Below, in pieces: positions 9,301 through 17,225 of a stretch of DNA of 64,000 nucleotides. Both the position numbers and the translations under genes were made by a program. The stretch lies in the NCBI RefSeq assembly GCF_002091715.1, contig NZ_BDAG01000011.1, positions 1-64,000 of the forward strand, given 5' to 3'. The DNA comes from Pseudomonas migulae NBRC 103157 (lineage in GTDB: Bacteria > Pseudomonadota > Gammaproteobacteria > Pseudomonadales > Pseudomonadaceae). Every line of letters begins with the position of its first letter. The stretch's first letter is position 1. The notes under the pieces were generated by a model. That model searched no databases and was not told where the DNA came from. It saw only the letters and a list, made by a program, of their open reading frames with translations.

Positions 9301-9330
9301 AAAAAAGCCCCGCTATAGAAGCGGGGCCTT
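9301..9330 (-). terminator. Terminator of the Tyr/Pro-rich protein gene
   Basis: GCCCCGC/GCGGGGC stem, with a run of six T on the minus strand (9301-9306). It begins ten bases past the stop of the gene at 9340. Confidence 0.85.
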
Positions 9331-9339
9331 GTGCGCCTG

Positions 9340-9708
9340 TTACCAGCGGCCGTAACCGTGGGGAGGGCCGTAATAACCGCGTGGCGGGCCGTAATAGCCA
9401 CGGGGTGGACCGTAGTAGACCGGCGGCGGGGCGTAATAGACCGGTTGTTGCACGTAGACCGGCGCCGGCTGGTAGTAAACCGGTGGCGGTTGTTGCACGT
9501 ACACCGGCTGCGGCTGGTAATAAACCGGTTGTTGCTGGACATAAACGGGCCGGTTGCTGTTGATGATGGCCGAACCGACGATGGCCGAGCCAACGATCGC
9601 GCCAAATACCGCTGGACCTTGCCAACCGTGACCGCCGCCAGCCTCTGCCTGCCCTGCGATAGCAAGAGCACCGATCAGCAAGGCAACTGTGGGGATTTTA
9701 CGGATCAT
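9340..9708 (-). CDS. Exported Tyr/Pro/Gln-rich repeat protein
   Basis: A 122-residue protein with a signal peptide (MIRKIPTVALLIGALAIAGQAEA), a short glycine-rich membrane-like segment (GAIVGSAIVGSAI), then low-complexity repeats built from VYVQQ, VYYQP and finally three or four copies of RGYYGPP. ATG 9708 gives GAGGA at seven bases; the ATG at 9714 abuts that site. The repeats suggest an extended surface or envelope protein, and the tyrosines could cross-link. Similar short YXPXP-rich proteins are common in pseudomonads but have no assigned role. It carries its own terminator and is a single-gene unit. Confidence 0.7.
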   Translation of the reverse strand: MIRKIPTVALLIGALAIAGQAEAGGGHGWQGPAVFGAIVGSAIVGSAIINSNRPVYVQQQPVYYQPQPVYVQQPPPVYYQPAPVYVQQPVYYAPPPVYYGPPRGYYGPPRGYYGPPHGYGRW

Positions 9709-9955
9709 GATCATTCCTCGGTTCTTCAACCCGGCGCTTGCGTCTGCAATAGACCCAAGGATTGTCGCGGGGATACTTCTAAGACAGCGTTTTTTCGAAA
9801 ATCAGCACAGCCGTTGGGTAAATTTTGTGTAAGGTCTGTACCGGCTTCCTTACCCACGTGCGCTGCCACGAGCAGGCACGCCAATATGATCGATCAGATC
9901 TCGATGGAATGGCTAATCCCGTCCATCTGAAAGTGCTATTGAAAGGAGATTTTTC

Positions 9956-10774
9956 ATGCAGATGAACCCCAACAAAGACACCCAGCTGTGCATGTCCCTG
10001 TCGGGGCGCCCAGGGAACTTTGGCCTGCGATTTCACAATCATCTGTACGAACAGTTGGGTCTGAATTTCTACTACAAGGCCTTTCGCAGCCAGGATTTGA
10101 CCGGCGCCGTCGCCGGTATTCGAGCATTGGGCATTCGCGGTTGTGGCGTATCGATGCCGTTCAAGGAAGCGTGCATTGCGCTGGTCGATGAACTGGACGC
10201 GTCCGCCGCCGCCATTCAATCGATCAACACCATCGTCAACACCGACGGCCACCTCAAGGCTTACAACACCGATTACATCGCCATCGCTCAATTGCTGGAA
10301 ACCCATCAGGTGCCCAAGGAATCGACTTTTGCCCTGCGTGGCAGCGGCGGCATGGCCAAAGCCGTGGCGAGCGCCTTGCGCGATGGCGGGTACAAAAACG
10401 GCCTGATTGTCGCCCGTAACGAGCGCGCCGGACGTGCCCTGGCGGAGTCACTGGGCTATGAATGGCAAGCCGAGCTGGGCACCCGGCGGCCGCAGATGCT
10501 GATCAACGTCACGCCGATCGGCATGACTGGCGGGCCTGAGGCCGATCAACTGGCCTTTGACGCCGACGTCATTGCTGCTGCGCAGACTGTCTTCGATGTG
10601 GTGGCGATCCCCTCGGAAACGCCACTGATCGTGCGCGGTCGCGCCGAAGGCAAGCGAGTGATCACCGGGCTGGAGGTGATCGCGATCCAGGCGCTGGAGC
10701 AGTTTGTGCTTTATACCGGGGTGCGTCCGACGCAGGAGCAGTTCCAGAAAGCGGTGGAGTTTGCCCGCAGCTGA
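9956..10774 (+). CDS. Shikimate 5-dehydrogenase-like protein
   Basis: NAD(P)-dependent enzyme of 272 residues with the AroE fold: an N-terminal substrate domain with the catalytic Lys (GVSMPFKEA) and Asp (YNTDYIA), and a Rossmann domain with GSGGMAKAV. The start has AAGGAG eight bases upstream. The N-terminal loop reads SLSGRPGNFGLRFHN, where classical AroE has an SxS pair that holds shikimate, and the NRT motif of NADP-specific forms is absent (ARNERAG). It therefore fits the shikimate dehydrogenase-like (SdhL/HI0607) branch rather than the housekeeping AroE. The natural substrate is uncertain. Confidence 0.78.
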   Translation: MQMNPNKDTQLCMSLSGRPGNFGLRFHNHLYEQLGLNFYYKAFRSQDLTGAVAGIRALGIRGCGVSMPFKEACIALVDELDASAAAIQSINTIVNTDGHLKAYNTDYIAIAQLLETHQVPKESTFALRGSGGMAKAVASALRDGGYKNGLIVARNERAGRALAESLGYEWQAELGTRRPQMLINVTPIGMTGGPEADQLAFDADVIAAAQTVFDVVAIPSETPLIVRGRAEGKRVITGLEVIAIQALEQFVLYTGVRPTQEQFQKAVEFARS

Positions 10775-10830
10775 GGCCTGCCTTCCGTTATTGGTTGGCT
10801 GTGCCGGCCCCTTCGTCGGAACGCCGCCCG

Positions 10831-10910
10831 GAGCAAGCCCGCTCCCACAGGATTCTGGTCGATCACAAAGTTCGTGTTCGACACCGATCTCTGTGGGAGC
10901 GGGCTTGCTC
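10831..10910. repeat. REP pair, class A
   Basis: Perfect 20-base arms (GAGCAAGCCCGCTCCCACAG and complement) around a 40-base centre, between the shikimate dehydrogenase-like gene and the cupin gene. Confidence 0.85.
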
Positions 10911-11022
10911 GCGATGGGCGCAACTCGGTCTCCAGTCGGTCGCAGCAGTTTCCCTGCCTATACTTCCCCATCAGCAAGCCAAGACCTGCCCATCACAAAC
11001 AAAACCGTGAACGAGGTTTCCC

Positions 11023-11541
11023 ATGCATCCCGCCATCCTCAACCTCAATCAGGTCGAACTCGAACCGCTGCCCGAAGCCCTGGCGCCGACCGGTGAAACG
11101 GCTGGCCGCTATCAACAGCGGATGGCCCGCGTCGGTCAGCAACTGGGCGCGCAAAAACTTGGCTATCGCTTGTACGTGCTGGAACCGGGGATGCGTGGCA
11201 GTCCTTTTCACAGCCATCGGGTCAATGAGGAAATGTTTTACGTGGTGGCCGGGGAAGGGGAGATCCGTCTCGGCGCCGAGCGTTTTCCCATCCGTGCCGG
11301 TGACGTGATCGCCTGCCCGCCGGGCGGTCCGGAAGCGGCGCACCAGATCATCAACACCAGCGCCAGCGAGCTGCGCTACCTGGCAGTCAGCACTCAGCAA
11401 TCGCCGGAAATTTGCGAGTATCCGGACTCCGGCAAATACGCGGTGATGGACGACTTCAAGGTCGATGCCCAGGGCAATGCGTCGGGCTTCGTCGCCGTCG
11501 CCAGACAGGCTGATGGTGTGGATTACTGGGACGGCGAGTAA
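11023..11541 (+). CDS. Cupin-domain protein
   Basis: A 172-residue single-domain cupin. The first cupin motif is GMRGSPFHSHRVNEEMFYVVAGEGE, quoted here only as its core FHSHRVNEEMFYV, with the two His and one Glu that bind metal. The second motif, AGDVIACPPGGPEAAHQIIN, supplies the last His. A segment YRLYVLEPG precedes it. These proteins bind sugars, organic acids or act as dioxygenases; nothing nearby decides which. It is flanked by REP elements on both sides and appears monocistronic. Confidence 0.8.
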   Translation: MHPAILNLNQVELEPLPEALAPTGETAGRYQQRMARVGQQLGAQKLGYRLYVLEPGMRGSPFHSHRVNEEMFYVVAGEGEIRLGAERFPIRAGDVIACPPGGPEAAHQIINTSASELRYLAVSTQQSPEICEYPDSGKYAVMDDFKVDAQGNASGFVAVARQADGVDYWDGE

Positions 11542-11560
11542 TGACCAACACCACCTGTCT

Positions 11561-11654
11561 AATGTCGGAGCGGGCTTGCTCGCGAAAGCGGTGGGTCCTT
11601 CGCCACAAGTGTTTACTGACCCACCGTCTTCGCGAGCAAGCCCGCTCCCACATT
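11561..11654. repeat. REP pair, class A
   Basis: Arms around GGAGCGGGCTTGCTCGCGAA and complement; an inner pair GGTGGGTC/GACCCACC extends the stem. It lies between the convergent cupin and yceH genes. Confidence 0.85.
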
Positions 11655-11671
11655 TAGATCTGTGTCGCTGG

Positions 11672-12319
11672 TTATTCGAGGCGTGCCAGTCGCTCTTCCA
11701 GCGCGGCAATGCGCGCTTCCAGCTCTTCGATCCGCTCCACGGAAACACCGCTGCCGGCACCACGTTCTACCGGATTCTGCCGCGCCGCGAGGATCGCTTC
11801 GATATCCGCCGGATCACCCAGCGCATGCATATAACGGTCCTCACGTTGCCCGGCTTGACGCGGAATCAGTAACGCCAGACCGCGAGCAATCAACCGTTCA
11901 AGTTGATGCACAACCTGTTCGGCATCTTCGAATTCATGCATGCGGCCGCTGCGGGTCAGCAGTTCGTTGACCGTCTGCGGGCCGCGCAGAAACAGCAGCC
12001 CCGTCAGGATCACCTGCGCCGGCACCAGCTCCAGGGCCTTGTCGACCTTGTGTTCCCAGCGGTCGGCGCGGCTGCCCATCACCAGTTTGGTAAAACCGCG
12101 ACCTTCGAGGGCGCGCAGGCTCTGGCCGACCTGGCCCTGGGTGAGGTTCATCACCGGCTCGCGGCTGGTTTTCTGGTTACAGGCAATCACCAGGGCGTTG
12201 AGGGTCAACGGATAGGTTTCCGGGCTGGTGGCCTGTTTCTCGATCAACGAACCGAGAATGCGGATTTCCGTGCTGTTCAGGCGCGGCTCGTCGAAGGTCG
12301 TTTCTTGCTCAGTGCTCAT
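11672..12319 (-). CDS. YceH-family protein (DUF480)
   Basis: A 215-residue protein made of two winged-helix domains. The opening [24 protein letters not shown] (core [12 protein letters not shown]) and [18 protein letters not shown] are hallmark YceH segments. A short coiled coil rich in Glu, Leu and Arg closes the protein ([19 protein letters not shown]). The family is conserved in proteobacteria but of unknown role. It is divergent from the epimerase gene at 12631 across 311 bases. Confidence 0.87.
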   Translation of the reverse strand: MSTEQETTFDEPRLNSTEIRILGSLIEKQATSPETYPLTLNALVIACNQKTSREPVMNLTQGQVGQSLRALEGRGFTKLVMGSRADRWEHKVDKALELVPAQVILTGLLFLRGPQTVNELLTRSGRMHEFEDAEQVVHQLERLIARGLALLIPRQAGQREDRYMHALGDPADIEAILAARQNPVERGAGSGVSVERIEELEARIAALEERLARLE

Positions 12320-12630
12320 GATGCTGCGTCCTTACCCCGGTTCATATTCTTCTCCTGCTGGCATGCACTTTAGATTGGCGTGCGCCAATGGCAACTGAAT
12401 TCGTCGCGCCACCCTGGCAATGGTCATAAAAGCTACATCAATCCATAACGCTATTTTTACATTCTGGCGGGCACCGTATGCAGGGCCGCGAAATGACGGC
12501 CGCACCTGACAGGCGCGGCGTCAGAGCGTATCGACGACGTCACTGGCCTTATTGACTGCAACCTGGAGCAAGGCATGACGCTGACGTTGGGAACGACCCG
12601 TAATAATGCGCTGATCGGCGCGTACCTTTC
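12320..12630. promoter_or_regulatory. 311-base divergent spacer with ATTGGCG-TG-CGCCAAT palindrome
   Basis: The space between yceH and the epimerase gene holds no convincing ORF; a 26-codon frame near 12478 ends without a ribosome site. At 12374-12389 there is a perfect 7-bp inverted repeat ATTGGCG/CGCCAAT with a two-base loop, well placed to regulate yceH or the divergent glycosylation genes. I see no clear -35/-10 pair. Confidence 0.4.
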
Positions 12631-13608
12631 ATGACCGTGCTGGTCACCGGCGCCGCCGGTTTCATCGGTTTTCACACGGTCAGGCGCCTGTGTGAGCAAG
12701 GTCTTGAAGTGGTCGGCATCGACAATCTCAACGACTACTACAGCGTGGAGCTCAAACACGCCCGGCTCAACGAACTGCGTGCCTTGTCGGGTTTTCAGTT
12801 CCAGAGGCTGGATATCGTCGACAAACCTGCCCTGATCGCGTTGTTCAAGGAGCACCGCTTCACCGAGGTTATCCACCTGGCCGCCCAGGCAGGCGTTCGC
12901 TACTCGCTGGACAACCCGGACGTGTATGCGCAATCGAACCTGACGGGGTTTCTGAATGTGCTGGAGGCCTGCCGACACCATCGCCCAGAGCATTTGATCT
13001 ATGCCTCGAGCAGCTCGGTGTACGGCACCAACAGCAAAATGCCGTTCTGCGTCGAGGATGCCGTCGATCATCCGGTGTCGCTGTACGCCGCGACCAAACG
13101 TGCCAATGAGCTGATGGCCCACAGCTACTGCCATCTGTACGGAATCAAGGCCAGCGGCCTGCGGTTTTTTACCGTGTATGGACCTTGGGGCCGCCCCGAC
13201 ATGGCGCTGTTCAAGTTCACCGAAGCGATCCTCAACGACAAACCGATCGATCTTTACAACCAGGGCCTGATGTCGCGGGACTTCACCTACATCGACGACA
13301 TCGTCGAAAGCATCGTACGTCTGCGTCCACGTCCGCCATTGCCGGAGGGCGCTGACGAGGGCGTGAACCGGATTTTCAATATCGGGCGTGGCACGCCGGT
13401 GGCGCTGCTGGATTTCGTCGATTGCCTGGAGTCGGCCCTGGACCGGCGAGCCCAACGCAATTTGCTGCCGATGCAGGCGGGCGAAGTGCTCAAGACCTGG
13501 GCAGACGTCTCGGCATTGGCGCAATGGGTCGATTTTCGTCCGCAAGTGACGGTCGAGGCCGGCGTTGCGCAATTCGTGAAGTGGTACCGCCACTTTTATC
13601 AGATTTGA
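12631..13608 (+). CDS. NAD-dependent epimerase, UDP-glucuronate 4-epimerase type
   Basis: Extended short-chain dehydrogenase of 325 residues. Residues 1-30 hold the NAD motif GAAGFIGFHTVRRL and the acidic-ended IDNLNDYYS typical of UDP-glucuronate/GalA epimerases. The active site is SSSVYG with YAATK, followed by FFTVYGPWGRPDMA. The expected reaction is UDP-glucuronate to UDP-galacturonate. An in-frame TAA upstream makes ATG 12631 the first possible start although its ribosome site is weak. It leads a set of four genes (to 16194) that would use the nucleotide sugar for a lipid-linked transfer. The exact sugar is inferred. Confidence 0.82.
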   Translation: MTVLVTGAAGFIGFHTVRRLCEQGLEVVGIDNLNDYYSVELKHARLNELRALSGFQFQRLDIVDKPALIALFKEHRFTEVIHLAAQAGVRYSLDNPDVYAQSNLTGFLNVLEACRHHRPEHLIYASSSSVYGTNSKMPFCVEDAVDHPVSLYAATKRANELMAHSYCHLYGIKASGLRFFTVYGPWGRPDMALFKFTEAILNDKPIDLYNQGLMSRDFTYIDDIVESIVRLRPRPPLPEGADEGVNRIFNIGRGTPVALLDFVDCLESALDRRAQRNLLPMQAGEVLKTWADVSALAQWVDFRPQVTVEAGVAQFVKWYRHFYQI

Positions 13609-13654
13609 AACGTCGGCCCTCGATCATAAGAAATCCAGGGAAACAGGGGCCTCT

Positions 13655-14395
13655 ATGAGCCAAGACCTATTTGTATCCGTGCTGATTCCGGCCAAGAACG
13701 AAGCGAGCAATCTCCCCGCGCTGCTGGAAGAAATCCACATTGCGCTGGCGGATGAAGCGTACGAAGTGATCGTTGTCGACGATGGCAGCACTGACGCCAC
13801 GTTGCAGGCATTGCAACACACCCGGCACAGCGGCCTGAGCACGTTGCGCATCCTGCGGCACGAGCGTTCGCTGGGACAGAGCACTTCGCTCTACCATGCC
13901 GCGCTGGCCGCCCGGGGCCAATGGCTGGCCACCCTCGATGGCGACGGTCAAAACGACCCCGCGGACATCCCCGGCATGCTGGCGCTGGTGCGCAGTGAGT
14001 CAGCCACCGCCGACCTGCAGTTGGTGGCCGGGCATCGGGTGAACCGCCGCGATACCGCGAGCAAGCGCTGGGCCTCGCGGTTTGCCAACGGTATACGCCG
14101 CCGCATGCTCAAGGACCAGACGCCGGACACCGGTTGCGGGCTGAAACTGATCCAGCGTGCGGCGTTTCTGCGTTTGCCGTATTTCGACCATATGCACCGC
14201 TACATTCCCGCGCTGATCCAGCGCCACAACGGTCGCATGATCACCCATCCGGTCAACCATCGATCGCGTACGGCCGGGGTGTCCAAATACGGCAACATTG
14301 ACCGTGCGCTGGTCGGCATACTCGACCTGATCGGCGTCTGGTGGCTGATCAGGCGCACGCGTTTGAACACCCACGCGCAGGAGATCGAAGGATGA
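13655..14395 (+). CDS. Glycosyltransferase family 2, polyprenyl-phosphate sugar synthase type
   Basis: A 246-residue GT-A enzyme like dolichyl-phosphate mannose synthase and ArnC/RgtE. Visible: VLIPAKNEASNLPALLEEI, VVDDGSTDAT, the DxD-like LDGDGQNDP, and DTGCGLKLIQRAAF followed by MHRYIPALIQR. It should move a sugar from a nucleotide carrier to undecaprenyl phosphate on the cytoplasmic face. It lacks the two C-terminal membrane helices of ArnC, having only a short hydrophobic stretch. Its stop overlaps the next gene's ATG by four bases (ATGA), so the two are translationally coupled. Confidence 0.85.
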   Translation: MSQDLFVSVLIPAKNEASNLPALLEEIHIALADEAYEVIVVDDGSTDATLQALQHTRHSGLSTLRILRHERSLGQSTSLYHAALAARGQWLATLDGDGQNDPADIPGMLALVRSESATADLQLVAGHRVNRRDTASKRWASRFANGIRRRMLKDQTPDTGCGLKLIQRAAFLRLPYFDHMHRYIPALIQRHNGRMITHPVNHRSRTAGVSKYGNIDRALVGILDLIGVWWLIRRTRLNTHAQEIEG

Positions 14396-14670
14396 ACCTG
14401 TCCCGCGAAACCCTGTGGCTGGTGGTCGGTTTCAGTGGCCAGATCGCCTTTACCGGCCGCTTTGTCCTGCAGTGGCTGTACAGCGAATACAAAAAGCGCA
14501 GTGTGATTCCGGTGAGCTTCTGGTACCTGAGCATCATCGGCAGCGCGTTGTTGTTCGCCTACGCGGTTTACCGACAGGACCCGGTGTTCATCGCCGGGCA
14601 GGCGTTCGGCTCTATCGTTTACTTGCGCAACCTGCAATTGATTGCCCGCAGCAAAACCTTGAAGGACTGA
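14392..14670 (+). CDS. LAB_N-domain small membrane protein
   Basis: A 92-residue protein with three hydrophobic helices that matches the lipid-A-disaccharide synthase N-terminal (LAB_N) domain standing alone: GFSGQIAFTGRFVLQWLYSE and SIIGSALLFAYAVYRQDPVF are typical. Such stand-alone forms sit beside polyprenyl-phosphate sugar synthases and ArnT-like transferases. They may flip or present the lipid-linked sugar, but this is inferred. The start is the ATG inside the ATGA overlap with the upstream glycosyltransferase. The next gene follows after only three bases. Confidence 0.82.
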   Translation: MNLSRETLWLVVGFSGQIAFTGRFVLQWLYSEYKKRSVIPVSFWYLSIIGSALLFAYAVYRQDPVFIAGQAFGSIVYLRNLQLIARSKTLKD

Positions 14671-14673
14671 CCC

Positions 14674-16194
14674 ATGCGCCGAACCCTGTCACCCGGCGTC
14701 GAATGCCTGGGGCTGATGTTGCTTGCTTTGTTGCTGGTCGGCGCAGGACTCGGTCTGCGCCAGCCGCAGAATGTGGACGAGGAGCGCTTCCTCGGCGTGG
14801 CGCTGGAGATGCTGCACAGCGGTTCGTGGCTGATTCCCCATCGCGCCGCGGAGATTTACGGCGATAAACCACCGATATTCATGTGGACCGTGGCGTTTTT
14901 CACCTGGATCACCGGGATGCCCGCCATTGCCCTTTACATTCCGGGGTTGCTGTCCGCCACCTCGGTCACGGCCATGCTCTACGACCTGGGCCGCAGACTC
15001 TGGAACCGGCGTGCCGGTCGAACCGCGGCGCTGTTGTACCTGGCAACCTATCAGACCTACAGCATTCTGCGGACCGGCCAGATCGACAGTTTTCTGATTC
15101 TGTTCACCTCGCTGGGCCTGTACGGCCTGACCCGTCATCTGCTGCTCGGGCCTGCCTGGCGCTGGTTTTACGCTGGATGCGCCGCCATGGGGATCGGCGT
15201 GATCACCAAAGGGGTCGGCTTCGTGCCGGCGTTGATGCTGATTCCGTATGCCTACGCGGTGCGCAAAGGCTGGCCTGGCGTGGTGGCGATGCCGGGCGAG
15301 GCGCGCAAATGGTGGATGGGTTTTGTGGTGGTGCTGGGCGCCGTTGCCATCTGGCTGCTGCCCTTGGCGCTGTCCATCGCGCTCAATGGCGGCGCTGACG
15401 AAATCGCCTACGCGCGGGAAATCCTGCTGCGCCAGACGGCGGGGCGCTATGCCGCGGCCTGGGATCATCGCGAGCCGTTCTGGTACTTCTTCGTCAACGT
15501 GATTCCGCAATATTGGTTGCCGTTGGTGCTCGCGTTGCCGTGGCTGATTCCCGCCTGGCGCCGGCAATTGCGCAAGCGCGACGGTCGAGTGCTGGTGCTG
15601 CTGGGTTGGGTGGTGCTGGTCGTGCTTTTCTTCTGCCTGAGCAGCGGCAAGCGCAAGTTGTACATCTATCCGGCACTGCCGGGGCTGGTGCTGGTCGCCG
15701 CGCCGCTGATGCCGTGGCTGTTCAAGCGCTGGTTCCGTCGGCGTCTGCTCGGTTGGCGGATCTTCCAGGGGGTGGCCGTGGCCTGGTTTGCGCTGTGGTT
15801 TGCCCGCGGTTTCATCGAGCCGGTCAAGGACGGTGACAATCCCCACGAAGCGTTGATGGCGCAGGCGGCGGCCGTGACCCAGGGCGCCGATCTGGTGTTG
15901 GTCAACTGGCGCGAGGGGCATTGGTTGTTTGCAAGGCAACCGATCGTGCATTTCGGCATGGCCGGCTCAACCGTGGAGCAAGCAGCGCAATGGCTGCGCG
16001 AACATCCGCAGGCTTACGCGTTGGTGCCGAATGAACAACTCGGCCAGTGTTTCAATCCGCAGGCCGCCCGCGAGCTGGGCGAAACCTCCCGGGCGCAGTG
16101 GTCGATCGTCGGTGCCGATGCCGATAACGGCAATTGCCATCCTGGCCCGCCTGCCCATATCTATCGCTTCACCTGGGACCGTGCATCGCTATAA
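14674..16194 (+). CDS. ArnT-like glycosyltransferase (PMT/GT83 superfamily)
   Basis: Inner-membrane transferase of 506 residues with about 11-12 helices. The first periplasmic loop has VDEERFLGVALEM with the catalytic acidic pair, followed by GDKPPIFMW, matching the DExR and KPP motifs of ArnT. A second loop carries RTGQIDSF. Enzymes of this class move a sugar from undecaprenyl phosphate to lipid A or a core sugar in the periplasm. Being last in the epimerase-GT2-LAB_N set, it is probably the final transferase. The donor is unlikely to be L-Ara4N because none of the arn biosynthetic genes is here. Confidence 0.83.
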   Translation: MRRTLSPGVECLGLMLLALLLVGAGLGLRQPQNVDEERFLGVALEMLHSGSWLIPHRAAEIYGDKPPIFMWTVAFFTWITGMPAIALYIPGLLSATSVTAMLYDLGRRLWNRRAGRTAALLYLATYQTYSILRTGQIDSFLILFTSLGLYGLTRHLLLGPAWRWFYAGCAAMGIGVITKGVGFVPALMLIPYAYAVRKGWPGVVAMPGEARKWWMGFVVVLGAVAIWLLPLALSIALNGGADEIAYAREILLRQTAGRYAAAWDHREPFWYFFVNVIPQYWLPLVLALPWLIPAWRRQLRKRDGRVLVLLGWVVLVVLFFCLSSGKRKLYIYPALPGLVLVAAPLMPWLFKRWFRRRLLGWRIFQGVAVAWFALWFARGFIEPVKDGDNPHEALMAQAAAVTQGADLVLVNWREGHWLFARQPIVHFGMAGSTVEQAAQWLREHPQAYALVPNEQLGQCFNPQAARELGETSRAQWSIVGADADNGNCHPGPPAHIYRFTWDRASL

Positions 16195-16234
16195 TCGACC
16201 CCACGTTTCACACCTGTCACCACACGAGACTGCC

Positions 16235-16744
16235 ATGACCATTTCCCTGTATGACGCTTCCGTTCCGGTTTTCAAACAAATGCTCACCGCCCTGAGCGAC
16301 GTTCTGAACAAGGCCGAAGCCCACGCCACCGCCAAGAACATCGACCCGAACGCTTTCCTGCAAGCCCGTCTGTACCCGGACATGTTCCCGTTGGTGCGTC
16401 AGGTTCAGATCGCTGTGGATTTTGCCAAGGGTGTTTCTTCGCGTCTGGCCGAGATCGAAGTGCCGAAGTACGAAGACACTGAAACCACCTTCGCCGAGCT
16501 GCAAGCGCTGTTGACCAAGGTTCTGGCTTACATCGGCGAGATCAAGCCTGAGCAGATCAATGGCAAGGAAGGCATCGAGATCGTTACTCGTCCGGGCACG
16601 CCGAAAGAGAAGCGCTTCAGCGGCCAGGCTTACCTGTTGAGTTACGGCTTGCCGCAGTTCTTCTTCCACGTCACCACCGCTTATGCGCTGCTGCGTCACA
16701 ACGGTGTGGAAGTGGGCAAGCGTGATTACATGGGCGCGTTCTAA
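16235..16744 (+). CDS. DUF1993 family protein
   Basis: A 169-residue soluble protein beginning MTISLYDASVPVFKQML and containing ARLYPDMFPLVRQVQIAVDFAKG and SYGLPQFFFHVTTAYALLRH (parts of longer conserved blocks). This is the DUF1993 pattern, a four-helix DinB-like fold of unknown function. ATG 16235 is used; the frame runs upstream into the transferase gene but homology begins here. It lies 40 bases after that gene and ends at a strong terminator, so it may share its transcript without sharing its role. Confidence 0.82.
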   Translation: MTISLYDASVPVFKQMLTALSDVLNKAEAHATAKNIDPNAFLQARLYPDMFPLVRQVQIAVDFAKGVSSRLAEIEVPKYEDTETTFAELQALLTKVLAYIGEIKPEQINGKEGIEIVTRPGTPKEKRFSGQAYLLSYGLPQFFFHVTTAYALLRHNGVEVGKRDYMGAF

Positions 16745-16757
16745 ACCGCCCCGGTAC

Positions 16758-16797
16758 AAAAAAGCCCGCCAAGGTTTGCGCCTTGGCGGGCTTTTTG
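16758..16797. terminator. Strong bidirectional terminator
   Basis: Stem AAGCCCGCCAAGG/CCTTGGCGGGCTT with A run before and T run after. It ends the transcript of the DUF1993 gene. Confidence 0.9.
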
Positions 16798-16870
16798 TTG
16801 GCCTTGCGGGAGTGAGCCTGCTCGCGAAGGCGGCCTGACAGCCGACCTGTTTCTATGATCGTACACATCC

Positions 16871-16976
16871 CCCTGTAGGAGCCGGCTTGCTGGCGATGGC
16901 GGTGGGTCATCCAACAAATTTATTGACTGGACGGACGCTATCGCCAGCAAGCCGGCTCCTACAGGGAATCGCGTTT
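16871..16976. repeat. REP pair, class B
   Basis: Arms CCCTGTAGGAGCCGGCTTGC and complement, at the outer edge of the intergenic region after the DUF1993 gene. Confidence 0.85.
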
Positions 16977-17003
16977 GCTTTTGATTTTCACCACTCATCA
17001 GCC

Positions 17004-17160
17004 CGAGCGTTAGCTCGCCTTTCGCTTTTGATCTTGAGGTGCACGCCCCCTCACGAGAGGCCGGGCGCAGGTTCTGCGCAGTGGGCACCGCGGCAGGGAT
17101 GCCGCGGTAGCCGCCCCCGGCCATGTATGGCCGATGGCGGCGGGCCCGCCGTCAGGGCGG
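17004..17160. repeat. Array of consecutive GC-rich hairpins, probable dispersed intergenic repeat
   Basis: In 157 bases there are five inverted repeats in a row: CGAGC-GTTA-GCTCG (17004-17017), GCGCAG-GTT-CTGCGC (17065-17079), CCGCGGC-AGGGAT-GCCGCGG (17088-17107), GGCCAT-GT-ATGGCC (17119-17132) and the palindrome GGCGGGCCCGCC (17139-17150). No gene fits the region. It lies between the convergent ends of the DUF1993 gene and sstT, next to a REP pair. Confidence 0.65.
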
Positions 17161-17225
17161 AACCAATACCCGCCGTTACCGCAGAAACGGATATGCCCCC
17201 AATCCAAACAACCACCAACCCCCAA

